Of a stretch of 64,000 nucleotides of DNA, positions 23,029-36,000 are shown piece by piece. Below the pieces are notes generated by a model, which was given only the letters and a program-made list of their open reading frames with translations, made no database searches and was not told where the DNA came from. The stretch's first letter is position 1. The number at the start of each line of letters is the position of its first letter. The position numbers and the translations under genes were made by a program. The DNA comes from Cercis canadensis (lineage: Eukaryota > Streptophyta > Magnoliopsida > Fabales > Fabaceae), in contig QAOA01006231.1 in NCBI GenBank assembly GCA_003255065.1, forward strand, positions 70,451 to 134,450. Direction: 5' to 3'.

Positions 23029-24456
23029 TGATGAACACACTTTTTATACAATAGTTATTCCTCATACTTAGTCTTTTAAACCTCTTTTGGGCTGAATTGC
23101 ATAGACTTAGACCTCATTTCATGACTTAGGATCCATTTATGCTTAATTGCAATTTCCAGCAATACTGGGCATTATATGCTGTCTCTGTGTTTCAGGCATA
23201 TCTTGAGTTCTGGATGTCTCAAAATTCCGAGTCATACCTTGTTCGAAAGCTGAGAGAATTGTCTACAACTTTCTTTCAGGGCTCCAAAGCTAATTCGGAA
23301 GTTCAGAAGGTCATATGCAGCCTGGAAGCCAGAGAAGACATGCTGTCGAAGGATCCTGACCTACATGCAGTATTTGGGTCATAACTTGAGTTGTAGATGT
23401 CATATTGACCTGAAACTGGTACCATTGGAAAGCTAACAGACAGAGCTTCAATTGATATGCAGACCGGTTCACCATATTTTATGTGGAAGATGGTCTTATT
23501 TGCTGTGCAAGTTAGCTGACGGTTCCAGACACCTTCTGCCACTTAAATGGGCCTAACTTCCTCATGACAAGTCCAAATGGGCCCAAACCAAAGCCCAATT
23601 GAAGCTAAGGCCCATGGGAACAAGTGTGCCCTAAGGGCAATTTGGGTGTGCATGTAAAATTGGAGGTCTATATCAGCAAGAGGGGGGCAGCCGAAATTCA
23701 TAATCAAGTTTTAGATATTTTTAGACAGCTTTCTAGCCTTCCTTAGCTCTTAAGTTTTCTCTTAGATATTTTGTAAGAACTCAGCTCTTCTTGTTCATGG
23801 AGGGCTAATTCATCAAATCAATCCAGGTTTTGGCTATTCTGATTATTGGTTTTGAGATTATGTGTTGTTGTTATTCATTCAATGATTAATCTGTTTCTTG
23901 CTTCCTCTGGACTATTCTGTTTGGATTGTTAAAATTCGAATTTGGATCTTCATGTGTGATTGCTTAATTGCATGTGATAAAAGAGGATTGTATGGTTGAT
24001 TAATGTTTCTGAGCTTTTGGATGGATTAATCACCTTGGCTGGATCATGGACTTAGGTAAAACTAGACTTGAATGTTTGCTTAATTCATTTGGTCTTAGTT
24101 AAAACCGAATTCTGGTTGCTTAACCAGTGGAATCCATAGAACATTGAGAGGCTTCTTGATATGTTTTAAAGGCCAAGAACATGGTTAATAATTGAATGGA
24201 TCATTAGAAATCAAGGATGAACTTAAATCAGAATTAGTAAAGACTTGGATTGGTTGCTTTCTCTTAAAACTCTACCACTGATAATTAATTTTCGTTAATC
24301 ACATAAACCAACAAAACCCCCCTATTTACATGCTTCTTAATATGATTCACTAAATAGAACAATCCTTAGGTTCGACTTAGGGCTACCCCTTGCTGCAAAA
24401 AGCTAGGTAACCGACCTTAAACATTAACTAATTTGAGGAGCCTCGGCAGCTCATCA
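23029..24456 (+). mobile_element. Solo LTR 1 nested in A
   Basis: A 1428-bp block starts TGATGAACACAC and ends GGCAGCTCATCA. It is flanked by TTGAC at 23024-23028 and 24457-24461, a 5-bp target duplication. Excising it with one TTGAC rejoins the pol frame exactly as in B1 and B2. No internal retroelement sequence is present, so it is a solo LTR left by recombination between two LTRs. Parts resemble the LTRs of A (ACAACTTT...CAG block, CATTGGAAAGCTAA), so the parent was Athila-related. A second copy, inverted, lies at 58220-59645. Confidence 0.95.
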
Positions 24457-26010
24457 TTGACTTATGCATTTTTAGAGGAGAATGAGCAGCTACCAGTTAT
24501 TATTGCCAAGAACCTTCAACCTGAGCAAGAGGCAAGGTTGTTGCACATTCTGATAGTGAACAAGAAGGCAATTGGGTGGACACTGGCAGATATACCTAGC
24601 ATCAGTCCTTCTACCTGTATGCACAGAATTCTACTTGAGGAAGATGCTAAGGCAGTGAGGCAGCCACAAAGGAGACTCAATCCACTGATTTTGGATGTGG
24701 TCAAGAAGGAGATAACCAAGCTTCTTCAAGCTGGAATTATCTACCCAATCTCAGATAGCAAGTGGGTGAGCCCAGTGCAAGTTGTTCCAAAGAAGTCAGG
24801 AATGACAGTGGTGAAGAACTAGCATGATGAGCTCATTCCCACTCAAGTTCAGAATAGCTGGAGGGTCTGTATTGATTACAGACGGCTTAATTAGGCTAAC
24901 CGCAATGATCATTACCCACTTTCATTTATTGATCAGATGTTGGAGCGGCTGGCAGGAAAGTCCCACTATTGCTTTCGGAATGGATTCACTGGTTATTTCC
25001 AGATTCACATTGCACCGGAGGATCAGGAAAAGACCACCTTTACCTACCCCTTCGGCACATTTGCATATCGGCAGATGCCATTTGGTCTTTGCAATGCCCC
25101 AGGTACCTTCCAACGTTGCATGATTAGTATATTTTCTGATTTTATAGAGCATTGTATGAAGGTATTCATGGATGATTTTACTGTATATGGCTCTACCTTT
25201 TATGACTGCTTATATAGCTTGTCTAGAGTTTTGCATAGGTGTATAGAGACTAATATTGTTCTGAATTTTGAAAAGTGTCATTTTATGGTAGAACAAGGTA
25301 TAGTCCTAGGACATGTAGTCTCTAGCAAAGGCTTAGAGGTAGATCCTGCTAAGATTGATGTTATTTCTTATTTGCCTTACCTCGTATGCGTGCGGGAAGT
25401 TCGTTCATTTCTTGGTCATGCAGGATTCTACCGGCGCTTCATTCGTGATTTCAGCAAGATTTCTGTTCCGATGTCCAACCTGCTGCAAAAGGATGTGGAT
25501 TTCATTTTCAGTTAGCCTTGCAAGGATGCATTTGATCACCTCAAGAAGGCTCTCACTTCTACTCCCATCATCCGACCTCCCGACTGGATGCTGCCATTTG
25601 AGTTGATGTGTGATGCATCCAACTACGTAGTGGGAGTAGTCCTTGCCCAGAGGGTTTGTAAGGCCCATCATGTGATTTACTATGCCTCGAGGACACTTGA
25701 TTATGCCCAAGCGAACTGCATCATAACCGAGAAAGAGCTTTTAGCAATTGTCTTTGCTTTAGATAAATTTAGATCTTACTTGTTTTGTTCTCATGTGGTG
25801 ATTTTTTCTGACCATGCAGCACTCAAGTTCCTCCTGAAGAAACTAGATGCCAAACCCAGATTGATCAGATGGATGCTCCTTCTCCAAGAGTTTAACCTTG
25901 AGATTAAAGATAGGAGTGGAGCAGAGAATGTGGTTGCTGACCACCTGAACCGGATCGAGAGAGATTCTGATGAGCAGTTTCCTATTCAGGATTCATTCCC
26001 TGACGAGCAG
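24457..26010 (+). pseudogene. A: reverse transcriptase and RNase H
   Basis: RT: YAFLEENEQLPVIIAKNL, RRLNPLILDVVKKEITKLLQ, WVSPVQVVPKKSG, WRVCIDYRRLN, the motif A region CFRNGFTGYFQI (Asp replaced by Asn), and the intact VFMDDFTVYG box. RNase H: ELMCDASNYVVGVVLAQ, ITEKELLAIVFALDKFRSYL, IFSDHAALKFLLKK. Stops at 24820 (TAG), 24892 (TAG) and 25513 (TAG) interrupt an otherwise continuous frame; TAG at 24892 has CAG in B1 and B2. With the motif A change it would be inactive even without the stops. Confidence 0.94.
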
Positions 26011-27330
26011 CTTTTAAGGCTGCATGGTGAGTTTCCCTGGTTTGCTGATATTGTTAATTATCTGGTTGCTCATGCTTTGCCTACACACCTCACACGTGCA
26101 CAGATTGATAAATTTAAGAGTGAGGCTAAATATTATGTGTGGGATGATCCTTATTTGTGGAGATTCTGTAGTGATCAGATAATTAGGAGATGTGTGCCTA
26201 ACCATGAGTTCCATTCTGTGCTTACTTTCTGTCATTCCAATGCATGTGGAGGCCATTTTGGTCCTCAGAGAACAGCTAGGAAAGTATTAGACTCTAGTCT
26301 CTATTGGTCCACTTTGTTTCATGATGCATATGCCTTTTGTAAATCTTGTGAGCAATACTAAAAATTAGGGAATATAACTCGTAGGAATGAGATGCCCCAA
26401 CAACCTTTGTTGTTCTGTGAGCTTTTTTATGTTTGGGGTATTGATTTTATGGGTCCATTTCCTGTTTCCTTTGACTTTGTTTATATTCTGTTGGCTGTGG
26501 ATTATGTTTCCAAGTGGGTGGAGGCTATTCCCACAAGGACTGATGATTCTCATGTGGTTGTAGAGTTTGTTAGATCACATATCTTTTGCAAGTTTGACAT
26601 ACCCAAAGCGATCATCAGTGATCAAGGATCACACTTCTGCAACTGGCACATGAAGACCTAGCTGAGCAAGTATGGAGTTTTTCACAAGACTTTCACCATT
26701 TACCATTCTTAAACGAATGACCAAGAAGAAGTCTCTAATCGAGAGGTTAAGAGAATTTAGGAGAAAACTGTGAGACAGGATAGAAAGGATTGGAGTAAGA
26801 GGTTGGAGGATGCTTTATGGGCATATCGGACCGCCTACAAGACACCTATAGGCATGTCACCTTATAGGTTTGTCGTTGGGAAGGCGTGTCACTTACCAGT
26901 GGAGTTAGAATATCGGGCGTATTGGGCAGTTAGGGCTTGCAACATGGACATAGGACTAGCAGGAGTCGAGAGGAAGTTACAACTTCAAGAGTTAGAGGAA
27001 CTCCGATTAGAGGCCTATGAGAACTCTCGACTGTACAAAGAGAAGACTAAGGCCTTTCATGATAAGCTGATCCTTCGGAAGGAATTCCAAGTGGGGGAGA
27101 AAGTGCTTCTATACAACTCTCGCCTTAAGTTGTGGCCAGGTAAATTGAGATCCTGATGGGAGGGACCCTTTGTTGTCACTAATATTTTTGCTTATAGTGC
27201 AGTTGAAATCCGAGATGTGACTACGGGGAGGACCTTCAAGGTCAATGGACATCGACTTAAGAAGTTCCATGGTGGATATGAGAGTTTGGTTGAGGAAGTG
27301 GCTTTGAGTGATGTCATATACCCGACTTGA
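26011..27330 (+). pseudogene. A: integrase
   Basis: The zinc-binding half is visible as HEFHSVLTFCHSNACGGHFG followed by CKSC. The core has the first Asp in [11 protein letters not shown], the second in [11 protein letters not shown] and the Glu in EEVSNREVKR. The C-terminal part ([57 protein letters not shown]) ends at TGA 27328-27330. Stops at 26359, 26659, 26710, 26758 and 27154 break it. This is the usual pol order RT-RNase H-integrase of Ty3/gypsy. Confidence 0.93.
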
Positions 27331-28938
27331 TTGAGCTTCAGGGGAGTTCTTTCGGATTATGTTTCTATTTTTGTTGTTCTTTCGGATTATGTTTCTGTTT
27401 TTGTTAATTTTCTGTTCTTGTTGTTTAGTTTTGTTCTGTTGATGTTTTTAATTCTGTTTATTGGTTATGTTTTACGTGTCTGTTTTGTGTTTTCTATTAT
27501 TCTTCCCTTCTCTGTTTGCTGTTTTGGTGTGGTTCAGCATGTTCCAGATTCTGTTCACACTTCTTCTTAAGCTTCTGTGTAGAATTCTAGTTCGATATCC
27601 TTTCTTGATTCGTTGTCCCACCTTTTTCCTAGTTGTTTTCCATTCTGTTTTGCTGTTTTGTTTTACTCTCATTCTACTCATCTTTCCACCTTTCCTTTTT
27701 GCATTTTCCATAGCACTTTGAAAATTGTAGAATTTGTGAGCTTGAAGCAATTGTCATTTTGAAGTTTCTAACATGGTTGAATAGATTCTTGCATCTTTTA
27801 GTTAGCTAATTTGGGGATGGAATTTGATGTGATGGATTAAGTTTGATGGAGCATACCTAGTGAGTTTTTGAACCTATTATCATTCTATATTCCTTTCTTG
27901 TGTGCATTGTGCTCATGATGTTTGTTGCTCTAGAACTTGCTTTGCTTCTTTTTGAGACTACATTGTCATTTGCATGCATGAATGTGATGAAGGTCATCTT
28001 TTCTTCTTTCTAGCTAGATAGTCAAATAGCCTTCCTAACATCATTTTCATTGATTTCTCCCTTGAGCCTATTTTTCCATTCTTTCATTTAGCTCATAAAA
28101 AAAAAAATCATGTTTCTATCTACCTTAGGGAGTATGAAAGCATTGGTTGATCAATTGATGAGTTCTATTTGTCCAGGACGGACAAAGTTCTAAGTGTAGG
28201 GGGGAGGATATGTGAAATTTGAAGGAAAGTGGCTATATGAAATGTAAAGACAAAGAAATGTTAGCCAAAAGAAAAAGAAAAGAAAATTCTGTTTAAAAAA
28301 AAATCAGAAAAAAAATGCAAAGAAAAAGAGAATAAAAGTAGTGGTTTGCCTTCCAAAGAGGAAGAAATGTGTAAAAAAAATTGCATAGAGCTTTTAGGTG
28401 TATTTTTGTGCTTAGTGTTGGTTTTGACTCATCATTCCCATTGTTCTCATGCTCTCTTTAGTTTTAATTTTCCATATCCATATTTCATTCATTCTTTTCC
28501 CTTGGTTATTGGCCCCATTACATCCTTAAATAAAGTCTTTCTGATTTGTGCATGCATGTGTTTAAAGTAGTGGAGATTAGAAAATAAGCAAGCTTATGGT
28601 AGTGCAAATTGTCATGATGTGATTTGAGTGAAACAATAACTCTCTTAAACACTTGAGGGATTGAGAATGTATCTTGTGTGAGGTTCTATTTTTCTTAGTT
28701 CTTTACTTCATTTGAATTCACCATGCTTGTTGATGGAAAGTGCAAGAAATAGATTCATGATTGTTTTGATTCTTTTAAATTCTTGATTGTTCTTCTTGCT
28801 CACTTAACTTTTGCATTCTTGGAAGTTGTTGTTGGAAAATGATCTCTTAGTTGTCTTGGTTGTTTTAGTTGTTTTCCTTCTTTCCTAGTTTTAACTCTAG
28901 TTTGCCCGGGACGTGCAAAGGATAAGTGTGGGGGGATT
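27331..28938 (+). other. A: post-pol non-coding region and polypurine tract
   Basis: No envelope-like ORF is supported. The start has a roughly 30-bp direct duplication (TTCTTTCGGATTATGTTTCT twice, 27349-27400). A T-rich tract at 27400-27720 follows. The motif GACGGACAAAGTTC (28178) is shared with B2. The last bases before the LTR, GATAAGTGTGGGGGGA (28921-28936), are the polypurine tract. Confidence 0.85.
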
Positions 28939-30410
28939 TGATAAACAGTATTTTTATATATTAATTAATCCTTATTTTTAACCTCCTAATCCTATTTTGG
29001 ACCAATCTGATTGAGCTTGGGTCATATTTCATTAATTAGGTTCAAATTGGGCTTAAGTGTGTTTTTCAGCATTATTAGGGTTTTGACACTATTCTTTATT
29101 TCAGGTATATCTTTAGTTCTGAATGTCTAAAAATTTTGATTCTTACCTTGTAGGAAAGATAAGAGGATTATCTACAACTTTAATTCAGACCTCCAAGGCC
29201 AATTTAGACGTTCAGTGGGTCAAATTTAACTCGAAAGTCATAGTAGAGTTGCTGCCGCTGGATCCTGACCTGCATGCAGTGTTTGGATCATAACTTGTGT
29301 TGTACATGTAGTATGGACTTCAAACTGGTCCCATTGGAAAGCTAAGGTTCAGGGCTTCAATTGTTATGATTGTCTTATTACCTGTCGAAAATGGTGGATT
29401 AGTCCAGAGACCTATATGGACCTAGATGGACTTAAATGGGCTTAACTTCCTCAATTCAGGCCCAATTAGGCCCAAACCGGAGCCCATTTGAAGCTGAGGT
29501 CCAGAGGTTTAAACTACGTTAGGGGTAAATTAGGTGTGCATGAAAGTTAGGAAGTTATAATCAGAGAAAGGAGGAAATTGGGTGTGCATAAAAGTTAGGA
29601 AGTTATAATTAGAGAAAGGAGGCAGACGAGTTATCAATTCTAGACTAAAGAGTTTTAGTTTTCTTTCTTGTATTTGCTGGAAATTATTGAACTATGGTTT
29701 TCTTTCCTCATTGGAGCTGGATTTCATGACCATGGAGGAGTAGAACTCTTGTAACTAAGTTAGACTTCTGATTAAATTCGGTTTTGTTCTTGAGATTATG
29801 TACTTAATTTGATTAAGCTTAATGCAATTTTATTTTTCATTGGATTCTGATTGTCTGGATATTTTATATGGATCATAGAGATCTTTGTGATTTATATGGA
29901 TGTTTAGGTGTGAAATAGAATTTAGATTGATTAATCTTTAATTCTGTGCATGAATCCTTTGAAGAATTGCTAATTGAGGTTCGGTTTTCAGATTAGCCAC
30001 TAATTGCTTAATCATTGTGATTACAAGATTAGTAATTGAATGAGGTTAATCGAATTCTAAGTGATAACTTAGTAGGAATAATTAGTCATAATTAGAGATT
30101 TCGGTTGTGATTAAATTCAATTAGCATTGCTACATTAGGACTTAATCACTCATGTTAATCTAGGATGGATCAAACCGGTTTATAGATGAATGTCTAGCTA
30201 GGTTACGTTTTAATCAACTTAATTAATCCTATTTCAATTCTGCTTTTTACAATGTAAAAATACAATTCTGTTTTACAATCCCTTGTTTTTAACTTAAAAT
30301 TATTGATTACACATTGCATTCCTTGTGAGACAAACCCGGATTATGCCCTCTATTGCATTCTAATTAGGGGATTCGGTTTAATTTAATTGGTTAAGCGACA
30401 TTTCCAATCA
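28939..30410 (+). repeat. A: 3' LTR
   Basis: TGATAAACAGTATTTTTATA ... TTTCCAATCA, 1472 bp, followed by the duplication ACATC. It differs from the 5' LTR by a direct duplication of about 47 bp near 29530-29625 (GTGTGCATRAAAGTTAGGAAG occurs twice), a deletion of about 28 bp near 29365, and scattered substitutions. Confidence 0.95.
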
Positions 30411-31961
30411 ACATCCTCCACTAAGAAAGATAAGAGCAAAATACTACCGAAAGAAAAGTAATAGAAAAAATCTCTCTTGCAATTTGGTTCTATCCAATCC
30501 TACTCACTTTCGGTAAAAAAAAGTAAACCATCAACCATCAACTATCCATGACCTTATTTTTTATTTTTTATCTGTCTCTTGTCCTTTAGTGCCTTGAACT
30601 TCCAAATGGCATTCAAGTAAAACGAACAAGATAAAACTGGACATCTAGCATTTTACTTGGGCTATTATTATCATAATGTGAATGACTTCTCCTTTAGAAA
30701 AATGTTGCTTTAGGGTTAGAAGAAAAAAGTTATTGATTGACATATCCTACTCTTTTAAGGATGATTTAAGCTGTGATAGTTAGATATTATTAGAAACTTA
30801 GCAGTCCCCTAGATTTTACATGTAAAATTAAATGAAACATTTGTTCAATTTTGAGTGAACGGCTAGTTGTCGAAGAGTAGAAAAAGCTGCCTATCAAGAT
30901 GATGATTAGGTAAATAATTTAACACTAGTCCAAATCAGTATATCAAAATAAATGATTCCTTCAAAATTAGAAGGAAGTTTAATTTATATGCTAACCAGTA
31001 AGGTAGTGTTATGGGCACTTTTCATCTATGTTCTTTTCCTTTCTTATCTGTTTTTATAATTTATAATTAAACTTCTTGTATTTATTTCCTATTCTTTGTT
31101 TGGATCCACATTTGGCATGTTGGTATCAGTGGTATGAATTTTGTTGTACTTGGGATGGTCTAGTAATTAGATTAAATTCAGACTTGAATATTTAAATTGA
31201 GATTATATGTCAATGGTGGTGTGCCTCAATGAGAGACAAATTAATTACTTTCTTTGGGATAAATATTTAGGTAATTTAACAAATATTTTCCATATTAAAT
31301 GGTCATTTGGCTACTTGTGGTAAAATGTTGTCACTACTGACATGTCAAAAATTAATTGGTTTGATTGACATGGTATAGTTGAAGTTTTTGAGTGCAAAAT
31401 GCATATATTCTATCAAAGGTTTGGTTTTGGCTCATGTCTGCTTCATTTCTTTGGGACTAATTTTGACTTTTAAACTTTTTGATTGATATAATAACATAAA
31501 GGCTAGAGTCATGATAAATTTATAATTTCTTTAAAAATTTGAAAAAACTTATTTGTATTCATAGTTTTTTAATGCAGTAAAGGTGAAAAGTTAATGCAAT
31601 TGTTAATTATTATATTCATTATTATTATTTTCTTATGCACAAAGGGATAAAAGTGTGCATTGTGTCTGTGAGGAGGATTAGCTGGAGCTAGGGACTTTGT
31701 GTATCTTCAGTGTTTGATCTACTGACACGGTTGTTAGCTGCTGCATTTATGGATAGAAAGCAAAGGTTAGCAGAAATTTTATAGTCATATGTTTAATTTT
31801 ATTTTTCCTTTAGATTCATGTTTGATGTTACCAATTGCTTATTCTTGTAATAGCACTTTTATTTTTTTTAAATATATAGTGATAATATATTATTTAAATA
31901 TTCGTTTGCAATTAGAAAATGCGTATATGAATATGCGTTTTCTTATAGAAAACGCGGTTTC
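30411..31961 (+). other. CACTA internal non-coding sequence right of element A
   Basis: AT-rich sequence without recognisable exons. It begins with the second ACATC. A block near 31660-31770 (TGTGAGGAGGATTAGCTGGA ... GATAGAAAGCAAAGG) has more balanced composition and could be an untranslated exon upstream of the transposase, but nothing proves it. Confidence 0.5.
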
Positions 31962-32461
31962 AAAAGATTTTTATGGGTCCCACTTATACTTTTCTCTTTC
32001 CCCCAGCTCCGTCTTTGTCTCCTTCTGATATGTCCTCCCCTCAACCTCAATGTGTTTTCTTGCTTTCTTATTGCTCTTCCTCTGGGATTGGAAGGTTAGT
32101 TGCTTTTGTGTTTTCTTTATGAGAGGGGAGGAGAGGAGAAGAACAATTTTGTATTGATAAAAGACCCACCAAAATTGACATCCCACATTTTAGCAAGATC
32201 CAACCAAAAAATTGTGGGATGTGGATTTTGGTAGGTCTTTTATCAATACAAAATTATTCTTCTCCTCTCCTCCCCCCCTCTTATAGAGAAAACACAAAAG
32301 CAAATAACCTTGCAACCCTAGAGGAAGAGCAACAAGAAAGCAAGAGAAAAGGAAAGAAGGAAAAGGATAGGACGCATAGGGGTTGAGGGGAGGACATATC
32401 AGGAGACAGAGACGGAGCTGGGAAAAGAGAAGGGTATGAGTGAAACCCATAAAAATCCTTT
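31962..32461. repeat. Foldback: two arms of about 230-250 bp around a short loop
   Basis: The left arm (31962-32189) and right arm (32211-32461) are imperfect reverse complements. For example AAAAGATTTTTATGGGT pairs with ACCCATAAAAATCCTTT, CAGCTCCGTCTTTGTCTCC with GGAGACAGAGACGGAGCTG, and TTGTATTGATAAAAGACC with GGTCTTTTATCAATACAA. The loop is about 20-25 bp. The right arm has roughly 25 bp not found in the left. It lies between element A and the transposase gene. Confidence 0.92.
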
Positions 32462-33002
32462 AAACTTATATTTTTTGATAAAAATGTTGTAGCGTGTAAT
32501 AGGCCAAAAAAGTAACCCATTTTGGTAAAATAATTTCAAAACTAACTTAAATTCGTAAATATCTTATTAAATAGTATTTTTTTCAAGACACACTCTTAGA
32601 TAGGATAGTTTATTTAACTTAGAAACTTGTCTAAGCGTTAATTGAATAGAGTTAACTCTTAGATAATCCTCAATTTTGGGACTATTCTTAAAGAAGTGCA
32701 TTCACTAAATTAGATATGCAAATTTATTTTGTAACTTGTCTATTAAAATTTTACAACATCTCTTTGTGTTTTTCTGGGTGCATATTTATGCTACTTATGC
32801 AGTGTATTTCGTGTACTTGGAGAACCATGGGGAGGTGCTGTTGAAATTTTATTAAACTTGTTACTTATATAAGCTTCTGTTAGTGTGAAGCACTCTCAAA
32901 GAACGAGATAGAAGCCATACCAATTTAGCTTTAAGTTAAGATCAATCCGTAAAGAAATAAAATTTTAATGAAATCCTATTTCAATGTTTGAATAGATAGA
33001 GA

Positions 33003-36000
33003 TACCTGAGAATCGTCGTTGGATGTACATTAGGAAAAATCCTCAAGGGAATACGTTATTAAATTCATTCATAGAGGGTGTTGAGACATTTATTGAAGCT
33101 ACTGAAAAACTTGAGGTGTTTAAACAGCAAAGAACATTTAGGTGTCCATGCTTAAGATGTAAGTGCACAAGATTTCATAATTCGGATGAAGTAAGGCTAC
33201 ATTTATATAAGAAAGGTTTTCAACCACATTATTACTATTAGCATAATCATGGGGAGATTGAACCACCAATTCTTAGAAGAGGTTATGAAACTGATCTAAT
33301 TTCTGATGATTTGAATCCATATGAGCGAATGGTTATTGATGCTGGGGGCTCTAGTTTCTATTCTGACTATGAACCAGAGGAACCTAATTCTGAGTCTGTG
33401 AAGTTTTATGAGATGTCATGTGCTGCACAATCTCCTTTGTGGGATGGAAGTGAGAGTGACTTCGTATTATCAATTGCGGTTAGACTTTTGAGCATTAAGT
33501 CTGATTATAATATGCCTCATAATTGTACTGATGAGATAATCACATTGATAAAAGAGATCTTGCCTGTGGGTCATCGAATGCCTGATAATTTTTATCAGAC
33601 TAAGAAATTAGTGTCTTAACTTGGGTGTGGTTATAAGAAAATAGACTGTTATCCATCTGGATGTATGTTGTATTATAGTAATGGCGAAGCAAATAGAGAA
33701 TATAGATTTTGTGGTGAAACTCATTTTGTGAATAGAGGAAGTAGAAATAGTTGAAAAAATGATATTCCAAAAAAATAGATGTGGTATTTACCGATAATTC
33801 TTCTGTTACAAAGATTGTTTGCCTTAATACAACTGCAGAATACATGAGATGACATCATGAAAATTAACGTGAGGAATAAGTGTTGTCACACCCTTCAGAT
33901 GGAGAAGCCTGGAAGCATTCTGATATAACCACCTGGAGTTTGCATCAGAACCAATAAATGTGAGATTAGGTCTGTGCTTTGATGGTTTCAGTCCTTTCAA
34001 TATGAACTCTAATATATACTCTTGTTGGCCTGTAATTTTGACTCTGTACAATCTTCCTCCTAGAATGTTTATGAAGAGAGAATACATGTTACTAACAATA
34101 ATAATTCATTGCCCACATAATCCAAAGACTAATATAGATGTGTACCTATAGCCTCTGATCGATGATCTGAAACTGTTATGGGATGATGGTGTGCAAACAT
34201 ATGACATTTCTAAGAAGCAAAATTTTTCTTTGAAGGCTGCTTTAATGTGGACTATCAATGACTTCTCTGCGTATGGTATGTTGTTGGGTTAGCAAACAGT
34301 AGGTCGTTTGGGTTGTCCTATTTGTATGCAAAGTTCAAAAGCATTTTATGCTAAAAATGCTCGAAAGATTTGTTATTTTGATTGTCATCGACAATTCTTG
34401 AGCATGAATCATTCATTTCGTAAGAATAAGATGAATTTTTTGAAAGGTCAAAAAGAATTGGGTCAACCGCTTAAGCGATACTCAGGAGTTGAAGTATTTG
34501 AATAAGTTTCTCAATTTCCTAAGATAACAGATACTGGACGAAGGTATAATTTACTTGGTTATGGGATTCATCATAATTGGACTAAACGCAGTATATTTTG
34601 GGATTTGTCGTATTGGTGTGATTTGTTAAATCCGCACTATGCGGATGTTATGCATACGGAGAGTAATGTCTTCAAAAATGTTTACAACATAGTCATGGAT
34701 ATTAAAAGCAAAACCAAGGATAATGTCAAGGCAAGAATGGATATTGATTTGTATTGCAGACGAAAGGCCTTAGAGTTGGAAGACAGAGGCAATAGAAAAT
34801 TTGTCAAACCAAAAGCACAATATACTTTGAATATGGATCAAAAAAGAATAATATGTGAGTGGGTACACGACCTGAGGCTTTTAGATGGATATGCATCTAA
34901 CTTGGGTAGATGTGTTGATATGAGAAGTTGCATTTTGCAGTATATGAAGAGTCATGATTGTCATGTCTTTATGGAGAGATTGTTTCCAATTGTGTTTAGT
35001 TGTTTGCCTACTCCTATCTGGGAATCTTTGACTAAATTAAGTTATTTCTTTCGAGACTTATGCTGTCCGACACTAAAAGAAAGTCGACTGGACAAGATGG
35101 ATCAAAATATTTCTATTATCTTCTGTAAATTGGAGAAGATATTCCTTCCTAGCTTTTTTGACGTCATGGAACACTTACCAATACACTTAGTGTATGAAGC
35201 ACAAGTTGGTGGACCTGTACAATATCGATGGATGTATCCATTTGAGAGGTCTAAATCTATCATTTGAAATTAATTACTATTCAATGCCTCGTCATTTATA
35301 TTTATTATAATCATGTAATATTTACATTTTTCATAGGTTTTTACACCATCTTAAAAGAAAAGTGAAAAATAAAGCTCATGTGGATGGTTCTATCTGCAAA
35401 GCTTACATACTTGAAGAGACTTCTACGTTTTGTTCTTATTACTTTGAGTCTCACATACATGCTAGAAATAGAGAGTGCCTCGAAATGATGATGGTAGAGA
35501 GTCATCTTTGTATCATCAACTATCTATCTTTAACTATCCTAGCCGACGTGAAGGAGTATGTAAAACTCGTTATTTAAGTGAAGATGAAGTAGCAGCAATA
35601 TCTCTATATGTTCTTTTAAATTGCCTTGAAGTTAAACTTATCCTGAAGTAAGTTATATTTTTCATGTGTTATTCAAGATTTTACAAGTTTCTATGTATTA
35701 GTGTTTAATACATATGATGATGATGATTGCAGCATTTATGTTCAGTCATTGACATCAACATTCACTAATCTCAGCTCCATTGAAATTGACAAACATGTAG
35801 AATCAAATTTTTTCCATTGGTTCAAAGGATATGTAAGTGCTTTCATTTTTACAATTACATCATGAAATTATCATTATTATCTATTATAATAAATGTGTTC
35901 ATATAACACTTTCTATGTCTTAATGGTTAACAGGTGCACAATCTTTACAATAATATCTCAGATCAGATTCTATCTAATTTAGGTTGAGGGCTTTTAAGAG

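Larger units (their letters stand above)
18151..30410 (+). mobile_element. A: full-length Athila-type Ty3/gypsy retrotransposon
   Basis: Both LTRs, a primer-binding site, gag, protease, RT, RNase H, integrase and a polypurine tract occur in order on the plus strand. It is flanked by the 5-bp duplication ACATC (18146-18150 and 30411-30415). Length is 12,260 bp, or about 10.8 kb without the nested solo LTR. No envelope-like ORF was found between pol and the 3' LTR. At least ten in-frame stops and the nested insertion make it non-autonomous. Confidence 0.95.

Noticed and set aside
23139..23384. 81-codon frame, with counterparts at 59290-59487 and antisense at 23303 and 59132
   Set aside because: They are inside the solo LTRs; both strands are open by chance and the sequence is LTR.
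27331..28938. Envelope-like ORF after pol in element A
   Set aside because: Frames of 79-92 codons here are T-rich and overlap on both strands; no transmembrane and glycoprotein organisation is supported and B2 does not conserve them.
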